Shown piece by piece: positions 48,800-60,069 of a stretch of 64,000 nucleotides of DNA. Position 1 is the first letter of the stretch. Each line of letters opens with the position of its first letter. The translations under genes were made by a program, and so were the position numbers. The DNA lies in assembly GCA_001414485.1 (NCBI GenBank), contig LLEY01000040.1, positions 1 to 64,000 on the forward strand, in the 5' to 3' direction. Below the pieces are notes generated by a model. That model did no database searches. It was not told the origin of the DNA and was given only the letters and a program-made list of their open reading frames with translations. The DNA is from Calycina herbarum (lineage: Eukaryota; Ascomycota; Leotiomycetes; Helotiales; Pezizellaceae).

Positions 48800-49864
48800 T
48801 AAATAAAATTCTATAATAGCTAGAGATTATAGATTTAGACTTTATACTATTTAAGGAGATAGCTATAGTAAAAGCAGATAAGAGGTTTTAGAGTAAGTTT
48901 TTAGAGGAACTAAATTTTAGTATTATAAAGGGGAGGAAGAAGGGATAAGTCCTCCAGATTTCGGGCCGGGCTTCGATCACGTTTTAAGTAAACGATGGGT
49001 CTTAATAAAAGTTACTGGTTGTATTGGTTTTGATTTTAATAACGGTTGTTAAAAGGGCCCGAACCGTTGATATGTATTTACTAAAAGCCTTCAAGCTCTG
49101 TGAAGATGTCTACCAACTTATTTCACGTGATATATGATCTTGCAAAAATGGCCTTAATTTAACTTCCACCTCCTCAAAATGAGCCAATAGTCATCCAGTC
49201 CTTATAAATCATTCGTGTACGGTGTACTCATCCTCATGCCAGCCAAACATCATGACGATCCGCTTGAATGCAATACAATTCATCATCAAACTGCTGGAGG
49301 TCGAAGATAAGAATGATTACGAAGAGTTTCCCACACCTGAGAAAACCGAGTTTTCACTCACAATCTCTCTTGTGACAGTAGGACCGCGTTAAACAACATG
49401 TACAATGTCTATTCTGAACCTTCGATCGCAGTCTTCGCTTCGAGATGCAATATGCTCACAAGTCGCTTACTATCGGACAAAAACACCCCGAAAACTTGAG
49501 GTTTTGACCTCGGTTTTTTGAGGTATTTCATCCTATTGTGACATCGGCCGGTCTCTATCCCCTGTCCCCTTTATTAAAAGTCCTTGCAATTTAGGTCCCC
49601 TGTTTAATCGAAGGGACCTCGCTTAACGCCCCTCGGGACCTCTCTTCAACTCCCCTCAAACAACCCAGCTTTATTTATCTTTGATACTACGAAAGTTCCC
49701 GCGCGACAAATGATTTTATAAAGTTATTTAAAAATGCACAAAAACAGCACTACAAATCCTAGCGTCCGGCAATGTCTAGACTCCAGCAGCACACATTAGA
49801 AGACTGATTACACCACCATTATATACCACGTCGACTTGAACTTTTTTTCCGTCCCTGAACACCA
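48800..49864. other. Right edge of the repeat block and intergenic DNA
   Basis: AT-rich relic DNA runs to about 48960, after which base composition returns to normal. No gene was found. At 49580-49660 a C-rich stretch (GGTCCCCTGTTTAATCGAAG, ACCTCGCTTAACG, CCCCTCGGGACC) looks like the end of a decayed DNA transposon, but no partner end was found. The part next to 49864 is the protease gene 3' UTR. Confidence 0.45.
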
Positions 49865-52788
49865 CTATCTGTTGCATGAATCTCTCCTGAAATGGTTCCT
49901 GATTTCGTGATCGTCAACCAAGCCCTTTTGGAACAAAAGACTTGGTTGAATATAATTCGGATTTTCTGCCGTTCCATCATGCATGTCCTTGAGAAGCTTT
50001 TTGATTTCTAATTTCGTCTGGAATTGTTTCCATGTTGTCTCTTCTTGATTTGCGTATCGTGTAAACATGAGCAATAAGGACACTATGCCGGTTGTCACAG
50101 CGGTAGCTACCGAAGAACCTGAAACAACTAGACCGCGCATGTCTTGTTCAAAATCAGTCTTGATGTAGCTGGGACCCTGTACTGGAACGTCTGTTCCCAA
50201 TACTAAGACATCGACCTTGCTATGAGATGCTGCGGCTTTGTTTCCCAGACTATCGCAGGCAGAAACGGAGATGCATGAATCAAAATGAGCTGGGTAGACT
50301 TCTCCAGCACGAGTACCTTGATCAGCCGTTGCGCAAATGACCAGGATATTATGCTTTGTGGTGGCCTTTTCAATTGCCTTTCTCAAGTCTTCGTTCAATG
50401 TTGATGTAGTCCAGCTGATGGAGATAATGTCCACGCCTTGCTCTATAGCCCATTGAACGGCCTATGAATATACAAGGTTCCAGGGTTAGTGTTCTTACTT
50501 CTTCACAGAGGAGTAGAGGATAATTACCAAAGCTGCTTTGGTGGCATCCACGTTGTTGTGCTGGGTTGCCACCCTGGCAATGTAAAGATTGCAATCGGGA
50601 TTTACATGGCTTATGATTGAAGCCATGTGCTGCCCATGTGGATCTCTAACTGACCACCATGGAAGCTCGATGCCATCGGTAGAATATACATATGATGTAC
50701 CATTTACGATGTTTATTGCGTTTGAGCGGACTCTGTCCGCACCGCTATCGACTATTGCTATCTTGACTGGATAGTCTTTTATTCTACTGGCATCCACACG
50801 ACTGTTCTGCGTGTTCTTTTTGCAAGCGTTGATTTTATCATGAAACACGTTGAACTCTCGGGATACCACGTCTCTGTTGTAAATTGCTATGTTAGCAGAA
50901 GATGGTGTATGCGGATCTAATAGGCTGAAACCACTTACTGGATATCGAGGCCGGGGTCGCTGACAACAAGAGCATATGTGAATAGCATTACGTCCGATAT
51001 GACGATAGTAATTTTTTCTCGACGGTATCCTCTTGCTTCCAGCATGGTTCCCAGTCTGGCTTTGTAGTCCACCAGCCGGTCATTCTGGGATTTGTTGTGG
51101 CGCCGAGCCAGTTCAAGGGCGCTTGGTTTGACGTCTTTTGGTTTTACAATCAAAATGTTGATTTTTTCCAGCTATCTCTGTTAGAACAATCCAAGCTGGA
51201 AGATCGAAAGGAAGAGACATGTTCACCTTCCCACGCTTCTGGAGACCTTCTTCACTTCCCCAGTGATATAGTGGTCCCCAATTACCACTGGAATACAGTT
51301 GTATCCTTTCCAATGTTTCCTGACCATCATCACTCGCAGACCTTTCCGGCTCCAGAATATCAATATCCATATCGATCTTCCGCCAATCAAGGTCTGTGAC
51401 CTTGAATTTATCGAGGACGATGAGCTGGAAGAACTCGTTTGACATGGGATGGGTCAAGCTATCGGGTATGACAAGCCTTATGATTCTCTTGACGTTCTTA
51501 CCATGCAGCCAGTCAAACAGACTCGCAATAATGCGGTGATGGCCCTCGTCTAAGGATTTATGAAAGTCTGGTAAGATGACGTGTGCCAGGGTGTCTTCAA
51601 ATGTAAAGGTGCCGGTCGTTGTTGCATACGTCGAGAGGTCGATAACAAATCGAGAAAAGTCATGAGTGGAACTATTGAAGTCGGAGAAATTTAAACCTAA
51701 TTCAGTGTCTGCTAACTTTAGCCTTGCACACAAGACACAGGCAAGAGGTGCTAATCTTACGTCTATCTAATCAAGGGTTAGCTCACGGAACGGAATAACG
51801 GGTTTATTTGGCAAGTTATACCTCCTTTGCCAAAAAGGGCCTGTCGAATATAAGGGAGATGGGGAATTCTCATGACATGTTGCTTTAGGGCGTTCAGAAA
51901 AATATCGTCTTTTTTAAGGCTGTCCTTTGCATAGGCAAAAGGTGGATTACCTTCTGAATCAGGGGAGTAAAGTAATTCTGCTTTGGATCTTACAATGTAA
52001 TCGACGATTTCGATAACTTTGTCGCATGCGTGATATACGGCGATATGAAGGGGATTTCCGAGGGTGGCTTGATCCGCTGCTATTCTGAAAGCACGGTTCA
52101 GTAGATCCGGGAACCTACCGCACAGTACTTTGACTGTTTCTAGGTCTCCGTTTTCAATCGCAATATTCAGCAGAGTTTTTCTAGCTCGATTCTCTTGTGT
52201 CACCATCTCCAACAAATTCTCGTCGTCAAGTTTACTGATAGAATCCAATAAGAATGTGAGAACCTCGGTAGATGAGAACTCGACAGCCATATGTAAGGTT
52301 GTACCTCCCTTGTAGTCATGCCTTCCAGTGGGAATGAGTTGCTTCTCAAGATCTTGTTCGAGCACCAGTAGTGCCACGCCAGAATGCTTCTTCTCCAAGG
52401 CGGTCAGAAATATTCGATAGATGAGATCTATGTCTTTGACCAGAGAATCATCATCAGAGACATCGTTCTTGCTTCACAGGGATAATAATGTTAGCAAACG
52501 GAAAAGCTGCGGAAATAGTTACATTTACCTTCGGTCTCGTGATACGATGTGTCTGAACAACGCATCAAGCACGGGCTTCTTGATGTCCTCGTTGATGTCG
52601 TTTCCGTTCTCTAGATGCGCTAGCAGTTCAATATACTCTTTGCATAGAATTCTTCCAATGTTGTCGAAGTCGTGTATGGCTTTGACGGCTGCCGCCAGGT
52701 CCCTGCGTCGCGCAGCAGCGATTGCTTTCTCTGCCGTCTTCTGGAAGTCAGAAACTACCATAGTTGGTCTTGAAAACATTGGTATCAT
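49865..52788 (-). CDS. Ankyrin-repeat protein with C-terminal subtilisin-like protease (S8)
   Basis: Predicted intracellular serine protease of the kind used in fungal immune signalling. The model is complement(join(49865..50461, 50528..50873, 50939..51171, 51227..51762, 51822..52471, 52529..52788)), 873 aa, with every junction in frame. Residues 1-90 are helical. Ankyrin-like repeats lie at about 100-270 (GGTTLHMAVEFSSTEVLTFL, RKTLLNIAIENGDLETVKVL, GNPLHIAVYHACDKVIEI). A linker domain follows. The S8 domain is at about 595-825: Asp602 (IAIVDSGAD), His639 (DPHGQHMAS), Ser792 (VSGSSVATA). The oxyanion-hole position that is usually Asn appears as Asp in ATADQG (719-724). There is no signal peptide or propeptide, so it is not a secreted protease. 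The intron at 51172-51226 removes an apparent frameshift at an A-run. It is divergent from the membrane protein gene. Met1, Met4 and Met10 are alternative starts. Confidence 0.88.
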
Positions 52789-53089
52789 CTCGCCAAGTAG
52801 ATGACAGCCCCGTTCGAAGTTGCGAGAGCTTCAGATTTTTCGCAGTGTTGCTCCTGGGCTTTATCGCAACTGATTGGATATCCACATATTAGGCATATTG
52901 ACAGCCACATTTTCATCCCTGTCCTTCAGTTTTCAGCTTGACCCCCATTGCTGTTGCCTTCCAGCCTGTTTTTCATGAGTCTTCTTATACTTAACGTTTG
53001 GTTATTGCGTTGATGTATTGGTCGTGTCTCCTTTACTGATTCTCCGCGCGCCAAAAATCTTTATTTACTTACCTGGATTCGCGATCGCA
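52789..53089. promoter_or_regulatory. Shared promoter of protease and membrane-protein genes
   Basis: 301 bp separate the two divergent start codons. The genes therefore probably share regulatory DNA and may be co-expressed. No clear TATA box or known site stands out. The plus-strand frame is open from 53018, but ATG at 53090 is preferred as start because the upstream residues look like leader sequence. Confidence 0.4.
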
Positions 53090-54166
53090 ATGGACGCTGC
53101 CGAGGTCACAGCTGACGACAGCCACGACGTTGTTCTCGAACTCGCAGAGGTGATTGATGAGAGAGAAACTGGTCTGCTCCGCACCGAGCTACAACAGGTT
53201 AGGGGAGTTTTTGACATCTCAGATATTTCAGTGTCCGTTCGCCGTGTCTGCGAAGCTCACGGTGTATGGGATGACCAAAAACCATCTGTCAATGCGAGTC
53301 TGATAATCTGGAGCTGCAAGGTTTTTAACAACGGTCGAAGTCAGACTTTGCAGAAACGACGAGTCAAAAGCCTCAAGGTACAACTTCGATTCGAGAATGG
53401 TCTCGAAACAGTCAGAAGGTCTCGAAGGAACCCGAAAAGCCCATCCGACGACCCTCAAATCGTCGCATACGCACCTGCCTCGTTAGGTGCCATCTACATC
53501 ATGCCGACAGAAGAGACACGAAGCGAGAGCACGGAGGGAGGAATCGAGGGATCTCTGGAAGGGCCTGCGCCCCTGAAGCCCAAGATTTCGGCACATCTCA
53601 AACAAACCGCTTCGCGAGAGTACAAGAAGAACTTTGCGTTCAAGATTGACGCCGAAGCTCAGGATTCGACTGGACCAAACAGTAGTCGGGGTGGGGAAAA
53701 TATGGTTACGTGGAACATGGTGGAGAACGAAAGCCAACAAGACGGCATTAGCGATACATTCCTCCTTTGTGTCGTCCTCCAGCGCCCTACTGCGGAACAA
53801 TTCGTCGTCCATCTTGGCTTCGATGCCCACGTCGACCGTTGGTATGAGATCAAGCAAAAAACAAACAAGCTTCTCCGGCGGTGGCATCCTCTGGCTTTCA
53901 ATCCTCAGGACCCTCCTAACGGTCTCCCTGAAAACCACTCTCTACAAAACCTGAAGAAGTCTGCTCAGGGTTCCATCCTTGACGATCTCGCTGGCATTCA
54001 TTTTCCAGAGTTAGTCGCACCAAAGACATTCTATTCGGACGCTTCTAATACAACTACGGAGCCTAGCAATCCCGTACCTTTTATGACAAGTTATGGTTTT
54101 CCTTCTCTGCTTGCTTTGTTGGGGGTTTTGCTGTCATTTCTCTTTTATCACGTATGGTACTGCTGA
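53090..54166 (+). CDS. Orphan protein with C-terminal membrane anchor, divergent from protease
   Basis: Function unknown. Single exon, 358 aa from the ATG at 53090. An in-frame Met at 53018 would add 24 residues. The N-terminal about 130 residues are mixed alpha/beta. A flexible segment at about 140-180 (TEETRSESTEGG, LEGPAPLKPK) separates them from a predicted beta-rich domain at about 195-275 (ENMVTWNMVENESQQDGISD, FLLCVVLQRP, FVVHLGFDAHVDRWYEI). The last about 20 residues (FPSLLALLGVLLSFLFYHVWYC) form one hydrophobic helix at the very end with no signal peptide, as in tail-anchored proteins facing the cytosol. It lies between the protease (divergent) and the NLR (convergent, stops 361 bp apart). 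The family was not recognised. It could be an effector or protease substrate, but that is inference. Confidence 0.8.
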   Translation: MDAAEVTADDSHDVVLELAEVIDERETGLLRTELQQVRGVFDISDISVSVRRVCEAHGVWDDQKPSVNASLIIWSCKVFNNGRSQTLQKRRVKSLKVQLRFENGLETVRRSRRNPKSPSDDPQIVAYAPASLGAIYIMPTEETRSESTEGGIEGSLEGPAPLKPKISAHLKQTASREYKKNFAFKIDAEAQDSTGPNSSRGGENMVTWNMVENESQQDGISDTFLLCVVLQRPTAEQFVVHLGFDAHVDRWYEIKQKTNKLLRRWHPLAFNPQDPPNGLPENHSLQNLKKSAQGSILDDLAGIHFPELVAPKTFYSDASNTTTEPSNPVPFMTSYGFPSLLALLGVLLSFLFYHVWYC

Positions 54167-54526
54167 TATGGTTTCTCGATGAATTTCAAATATAACCTCT
54201 CCTTTTACGATTTGCTGTTCTTTCGATTGAGTAAGGCTTTACCAAATATATTGGTATATGCACAATTTGTGGCAATGATATTATGTTTTTTTACTTCTTG
54301 TTCCTATATTTAGGAGGGCGCGGAGGGAGACGAAAAGCAAGCAGGCTGCCCTGAAAAAAAATGCATTCCAAACATGCGGGATCATCTCATTATACTCAAG
54401 TGCTCTATATTTCTGGCCCATGTTAGTGACCATTTGATCATAAAAAAGACTCCACTAATGTCCCGTCAATTTAATGAGCGACCATCCTGTCCCTTCCTTC
54501 CCCACCATGATCAAGTAATCCAGACT

Positions 54527-57500
54527 TCATATTCCTTTATGCTCCTTTTTTACCCAACTAATAAACTCACCACCCCAACTCTTTTGTTCTGCGTACCACA
54601 AGGCGCTTTGCTCCCTTTTGTTCTTCACCTGAAAGTTCGCACCCGAATGCACGAGGGCCTTCGAGATTGACAGAGATTTTGCTGACTCTGACATGCAAGC
54701 TATGTGTAATGGTGTATTTCCATCTTCGTCTCTGGTATCCATGAGATCAGAATAAAGAGACACTTGAACCACAATAGCAGCAATGCTAAGCTTAGCGGCG
54801 TAGTGAAGGGGTAGTTTCCCTCTTTTGTCTCGTTGACCGGGAGTTGCCCCAGCTTCCAGCAAGTTCTTGATGAGGGTTTCGGGGTACGATTCAGAGCTGC
54901 AGGCATAGTGGAGTGGCGCCATCCCTTCTACGGTTTGAAAGCAGGGATCGGCACCTGCTAACAGAAGCATGCGGGCAATTGACTCGTAACCAAGACTTGA
55001 GGCCTCATGGAGAGGGGCATATCCGATGAAATCTGCGGAATTGGGGTCACTGCCATTCTGCAGAAGCAGTTTCACAACTCCTTCGCAGCCTCCATTCACC
55101 GCAGCATGGAGAGACGTTTGACCAACATTCGTCTTGCTAGAAACGTCCGCCCCGTAGCGAAGCAAGATATAAACTATCTCTTCCATTCCGGTCGAGCAAG
55201 CGACAAACATTGGAGATCTCCCTTCCTTGTCCTTGGCTTCAGTTTGTCCAGTAATTTCAAGTAATATTTCCACAATCTTTGTCTGGCCCATTCGAGCAGC
55301 TCTGTGTAGCGGTAGGCGTCCCTTTATGTCCCTGGCGAATGGATCTGCACCCCAATAGATCAGAAACTCGACAATTTTCTGCTGGCCGGTCACCACTGCG
55401 GTTTGCAAAGGTGTTTCGTCTTTCTCATTACGTGCTTCTATATTCGCGCCGGCCGATATTAGACACTGACAGAGTTTGAGGCTTGCCATGCCCACCGCCA
55501 AATGCAAACAATCTCCAATATGCTCAGGTCGGCAATATTCCAGAACAAGTTGAACAATAGGTAGATCCTGGACCTTGATAGCTGAGCACAAGGGAAGTTG
55601 GTATTGAAACCCAAATTCCATGGAGAGTGATGGGGACTGCAAAATGAGCTTTACAAAGTCCGGCGATCTCCACTTCCACTTTATGGCAGCACAAATTATT
55701 AGCGACTTGGCCTCTGTGGATAAGTCGGAAGCATTAAGCACTTCCGTCGGCGGTCTCTTTGCGTTAATTCCAATTTTTTGTATGGCATTTATGAGTTTCT
55801 CCGTTCTAAGTCTGGTCTGCAAGGTTGAGTTCAATGAACCTAGCTCCAGGCCAATTCTCTTATATTGCTTCACAAGCATAGTAACCATTTGCTCCGAACA
55901 ATATCGGGTTGCGTACTCGATATGCCCTTTTAATTCCGCGCCTGATATTGGCTCCTTACTCATCAGGGTCGATGCGTTATATGGCAGGTCTAATTTGATC
56001 AGAGCTGAAAGTAGAGTATCTTTCTGAGCAGCTTTTGGCCGAGGCTGGAATTGATAAAAAATCCTTCTTTCATTTGACTCCCAGATCCGCGACAGGTGAG
56101 TGTCAAATTCGCATGCCAATTCCCCTGCCGCTCGAAGGTGGCCGTCCCAACATGACATTGCATATTTCATAAATGGGATATTCGTGTCGTATGGGTCCTG
56201 ATGGACCTTGAGTTTATTGCTTTGACGTTCCTTCAAATGCAGTAGTCTGACGCAGCTCCGTGCCATATCAAGATGCACGTCAGAAGGCCTATGGTGTGGC
56301 ATATCGTTTGGTAATCCATCCTCGTCTATGAAGCGCTTACACGTCGAATTTATAAATGAAACGATGCCATTGTCGAAGCGGAGCAGATTTCCTAGAATTT
56401 TCTTAAGGTACCTATCGAGGCCAAGTGGTTTATTGTCAAATAATTCTTCGAAGTTCTTGGGATCTTGGCGAATACTCAATCTGATTGTGAGATCCTGGAC
56501 AGATAGCGGACGCAGAGCGTACCTCAAAGAGTAAATAGACTCGAAGATTGAAGACCCCGCCACTGAATTGGGATTTATTGCTTGTCCAATATCGGTGAAA
56601 ATCTTGCTATATATTGACTTCAAATCTGGGATCTTGCGCTCCGCCTCAGAGAGGAAAATCTTGACGGATCGAATTGAAGGTTTGGTTGTAAGGATCTGGA
56701 GGACAAGCATTGCCCATACGTAACCATATTCACGGCCTCTGAGGAGGGTATTCTCCAGAATAGTCCTAACACCTAGAGGTATATCCCTCTCCACGACGAG
56801 TTCGTTCAATCGTGGTTTGACAAACATATTAAAGTCTTCAGCAAATCCCTTTGAATCTACAATATCAAGTGGCAGAATCTGTGACTGTTTGCTTTTCATC
56901 CATTCCTTGATAGGCTCAGTCAAACCCGGGACTGACTGAATGCCCAAGTTCTTCTTGATATGTATGGCTGGAACAGATGTGAGGAGAAGCTTGCAATTCG
57001 GAATTAGAAGAAGCTGGTCGAGAAGACTTAGAAGCCACATGGCTGATGCCTCGTCACACTCATCTACCCCATCGATGATACAGTATATTGTGTCGCAGTT
57101 AGGGTCCCGGAGCATTGCGAGGAGGATTTCCGTCAATTCTTCAACATCTTCCGCTGCGCTTGGCCTGCTAGCCCAAGCCTGCATCGCCTGATAATGGGTT
57201 TTCAGATCTATCCGGCGCGTCGGAACATGCCGCATGTAGCGTGGATTAAGGTCCAGAAGTTGAGAGAGAAATATCTTGAGCAGATCATGGATTGCAAAGT
57301 CAATACGCTGCTTTAGCTCAAAAAAAAAGTATAAGACAGCCGGAGGCTTATGATCATGTCCCGGCAAAGATTTGTCTTCTACATTTTTCTCCAGGATATC
57401 AACGATATAGTTTGTCAAAGTAGACTTCCCGCATCCAGGTGGTCCGGTAATATGCAGGAATCTTCTTTTGTTGTCGTGTACGCTCTGCTTCCTCCAGGTT

Positions 57501-58674
57501 TTGAAGTTTGGCATATCTGAGATCCACTTGCACGAACCACTGACTTGTGGGGGGATGATTTTTCGTTCCATCCACGATACGTCTAGGGACTTCTGAAATT
57601 TTCTTCGTAGGTTAGGAAGTGAAGAAGGAGATAAATCGATCGATGCGTTTTCGTCAAGGTTGTATTGGCTGCTCTTCTGCTCGGTGTTCGAGGGTGACAG
57701 TGACACTGCCGTGATATGCTTGCCGATGGCAGATTCTTGAATTTCATTTATAGCCCTTTTGACCCTCAGATAGCCTGGTTCGGACGGGTCTTGAAATTTG
57801 CAAAGCGTTAGATGATCGCTATCCAGGAATTTGACGGTCTCGGAGAAAGTTCCCATAGCAGAGGAGAAGTCGGTGATTAAAACTGGTCCTGCCTGGGTAT
57901 TTGTAGGTATGCTTTCAAAAAATGAAAATATTGGCAATCCCTTTTTACTTATGACTGAGGCAAACTCGGTGTTGCTGTCCCCTAGGCGATCCAATTCTAT
58001 CTTTGACAAATGGGTCCCTATTGAACGACCATCTAACGCTGCCGAATCTGTGATCTCCGCGATTCTAGCAAGAGTTTCTCTCCATGCCGTATCAGTACTG
58101 GAGATATGCGGTGTCCCGAGAAAAATTAAACCAGACGTGGCGTTGTATACTGAACCATGAGGATCCGCCCAGATAAATTTGCTTGATAGAGTGAGGGCCT
58201 GAGAGTCTCAGTTAGACCGACACTATCTATCGGGGCGCATGGAAGCAGAATAACTTACAGACTTCACTACTAGTCCCCCAAAACTATGAGCCACCCAGAT
58301 AATGGATCCACCAGAAATATCACAAGACATCCTTTTCTGAATAGCCAAGAGCAGATCCTTTCCAATGGTCTCAAGCGTATTTTCTTCACTAATAGAATTT
58401 TTGATAGAGGGATTCCTAAGATAATCATAACCGTACGTATAAATGTTAGCTCTAGGGAATGCGGCCGGCAAAAAGTCTTTTGGCCAAAATACTTCGCGCG
58501 ATCGAGGGACGTCATTCATTTGCCATGTTCGCGTCTGATGACCATTGAGGCCGTGTACAAAAATGATACTAGAGATCAACAAATCAGTTCATGCTTAAAC
58601 AAGATAGTCAGTACTTACTTCACATTCGAATCAGGCGCTGAGTGAATCTGGAGTAGTGAAGTGTAACCTGGCAT
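54527..58674 (-). CDS. NLR: lipase-like (SesB) domain, NACHT, ankyrin repeats
   Basis: Fungal STAND/NLR receptor. The model is complement(join(54527..58198, 58259..58568, 58619..58674)), 1345 aa from an ATG reading MPGYTSL. The N-terminal alpha/beta-hydrolase has IIFVHGLNGH (20-29), a nucleophile elbow VAHSFGG with Ser114 (Ala in place of the usual Gly of GHSxG), LIFLGTPH and His251 in SDHLTLCKF. The NACHT domain has Walker A GPPGCGKST (374-382) and Walker B CIIDGVDECDE near 495-505. A winged-helix-like region follows. About ten ankyrin repeats fill the last 370 residues, and are well formed (TPLQTAVVTGQQKIVEFLI, LPLHRAARMGQTKIVEILL, TPLHIAC). By family knowledge the lipase is the effector, NACHT the switch and the ankyrins the sensor. 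In-frame coding upstream of the ATG suggests a further 5' exon may exist. Confidence 0.88.
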
Positions 58675-58711
58675 CTTTCTTAACTCGGCTGAAGCTTTTT
58701 CCTCGACCGTT

Positions 58712-59194
58712 TCACTGAAATGTATAAGTATAGCCCATAGAAACCACAGACAAGAGAACTAACAGCCGCAAGGATCTTAAACTTGCTGTTTGATTTTGCA
58801 AATCCTCACTTAGACGAAAGAGGGCGCGTTCCAGCTTTGACACTGATAGGTATGCCTTGAGCCCACCTGCCTGCATCTCTTCAATTGCACGTTCTAGAAT
58901 ATCGCAAATAAGCTGAAGTGTTGTAATGAATCTGTTGAAGTCTTGAACATATTGAGTTGCCAGCCCAGAGGGCAACCCAGACCCCCGATCAAATTGAACA
59001 TCCTTCAGAAATTGGGATAGCAGCCTAAGCGAGAGTCGAAGATCTCCGTCCAAACGAAACCCGCCAACTCCTTGTAGCCTTTTGCTTTGGATGTTATCAA
59101 GTACATGAGTCGTCCTGGTGATTGCACCACCAAGGAGATCCGCCAGGGCTGACAGAGACGCTGCAGACGCAATGATGCCGATAACTTCTGCCAT
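58712..59194 (-). CDS. Short helical protein upstream of the NLR, or its 5' exon
   Basis: 160-codon frame starting MAEVIGIIASAASLSALADL, with a hydrophobic N-terminal helix followed by amphipathic helices (LSLRLLSQFLKDVQ, FITTLQLICDILERAIEEMQ). It resembles the helical N-terminal domains that head fungal NLRs and HeLo/SesA-type proteins, but I cannot assign a family. It ends 38 bp before the NLR ATG. The NLR frame is open for another 35 codons or so upstream of its ATG (ETVEEKASAELRK and, before it, a hydrophobic FSCLWFLWAILIHF). This could mean splicing joins the two genes or gives the lipase a membrane anchor. No standard GT-AG pair of normal length joins them in frame, so I list it separately. 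Confidence 0.55.
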   Translation of the reverse strand: MAEVIGIIASAASLSALADLLGGAITRTTHVLDNIQSKRLQGVGGFRLDGDLRLSLRLLSQFLKDVQFDRGSGLPSGLATQYVQDFNRFITTLQLICDILERAIEEMQAGGLKAYLSVSKLERALFRLSEDLQNQTASLRSLRLLVLLSVVSMGYTYTFQ

Positions 59195-60069
59195 GATAGT
59201 ATGGGCTGTAAGGGTTGCGTGGAAATATAGGATCGAAGATAGTTGCTGCTACTCAGACTATGGGGTTGGAACCGTGCCCAAAATGGTTGATAGTTGATGG
59301 TGTTCCATTGTCCCTCTTAGGCTCCAGGCGGCGATTATCTGACACCACGTGCTGCCTTATCACGTGATTACCGCTTGGCGTAGATATAAACGCAGTCATA
59401 TAACCAAGGAATCAAATTAGGCCTCTAGGATACTCGAACTGGAAAGTTGAAATCTCTAGGCCAGTAGAACTTTCAAATAACTCAGTCGCGAGAAAATCGT
59501 TACGACTCAAAAATACTTATCAGCAAAAATTCGAAATCCTTTGTATTGTGTACCTTTCCAGAACCACACATGGGCAATTTATCTAGAGAGGTAAAATTGG
59601 AATCTTAAAATATATGATTTTGAATAGATTCATAATCGCTGCAGATCTTAATTTTTATTTATTGGATCAATCTAGTTTCATTTTCCTAGTCGTCTTATTC
59701 ACTACTATCTGTTATTAAATAGGTATAAAAAGGTTGCCAGTAAACTGAGAGAACACTAGTAGGCTGTCCAATGAGATTAAATCAATTCCAGATTCCTTGT
59801 TTTCCACCACTTAGTCACACATTCATAATCAATCTTTGAACACCCATTCACCGCAAAGGAGCAAACTCCACAGTTAAGTTAAAACATTCACCAGCATTGC
59901 AAATTATCTAACTATATAATTTAGATCATCATTTCACGTCTTTTTACTTCCTACCCTCCAAACAACGCTATCTATATATACACCCATCTCTTGAAAAGGT
60001 TCCTTATAAGGCCAAACCTCGTTTCATATATTCTTATATCTTCATATTTGCCCTTGAGACCAAAGAATC
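59195..60069. other. Intergenic between the NLR locus and the orphan gene
   Basis: 875 bp with no gene. It must hold two promoters facing away from each other. A TATATATA stretch at 59973-59980 lies about 90 bp before the ATG at 60070 and is a plausible TATA box. The 59400-59760 segment is AT-rich with no repeat recognised. Confidence 0.45.

Noticed and set aside
51150..51230. Apparent frameshift at an A-run in the ankyrin-protease gene
   Set aside because: A 55-bp GT-AG intron (51172-51226) with a TTCTAAC branch point joins the two frames exactly, so no pseudogene or sequencing error needs to be invoked.
53483..53938. 151-codon minus-strand frame
   Set aside because: Shadow of the tail-anchored protein gene, whose plus-strand frame is longer and has coherent structure.
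53090..54166. Gasdermin-like (RCD-1/HET-Q1) identity for the protein next to the protease
   Set aside because: Its length, C-terminal hydrophobic helix and residue patterns do not resemble the fungal gasdermin-like family as I know it. Only the gene arrangement is similar.
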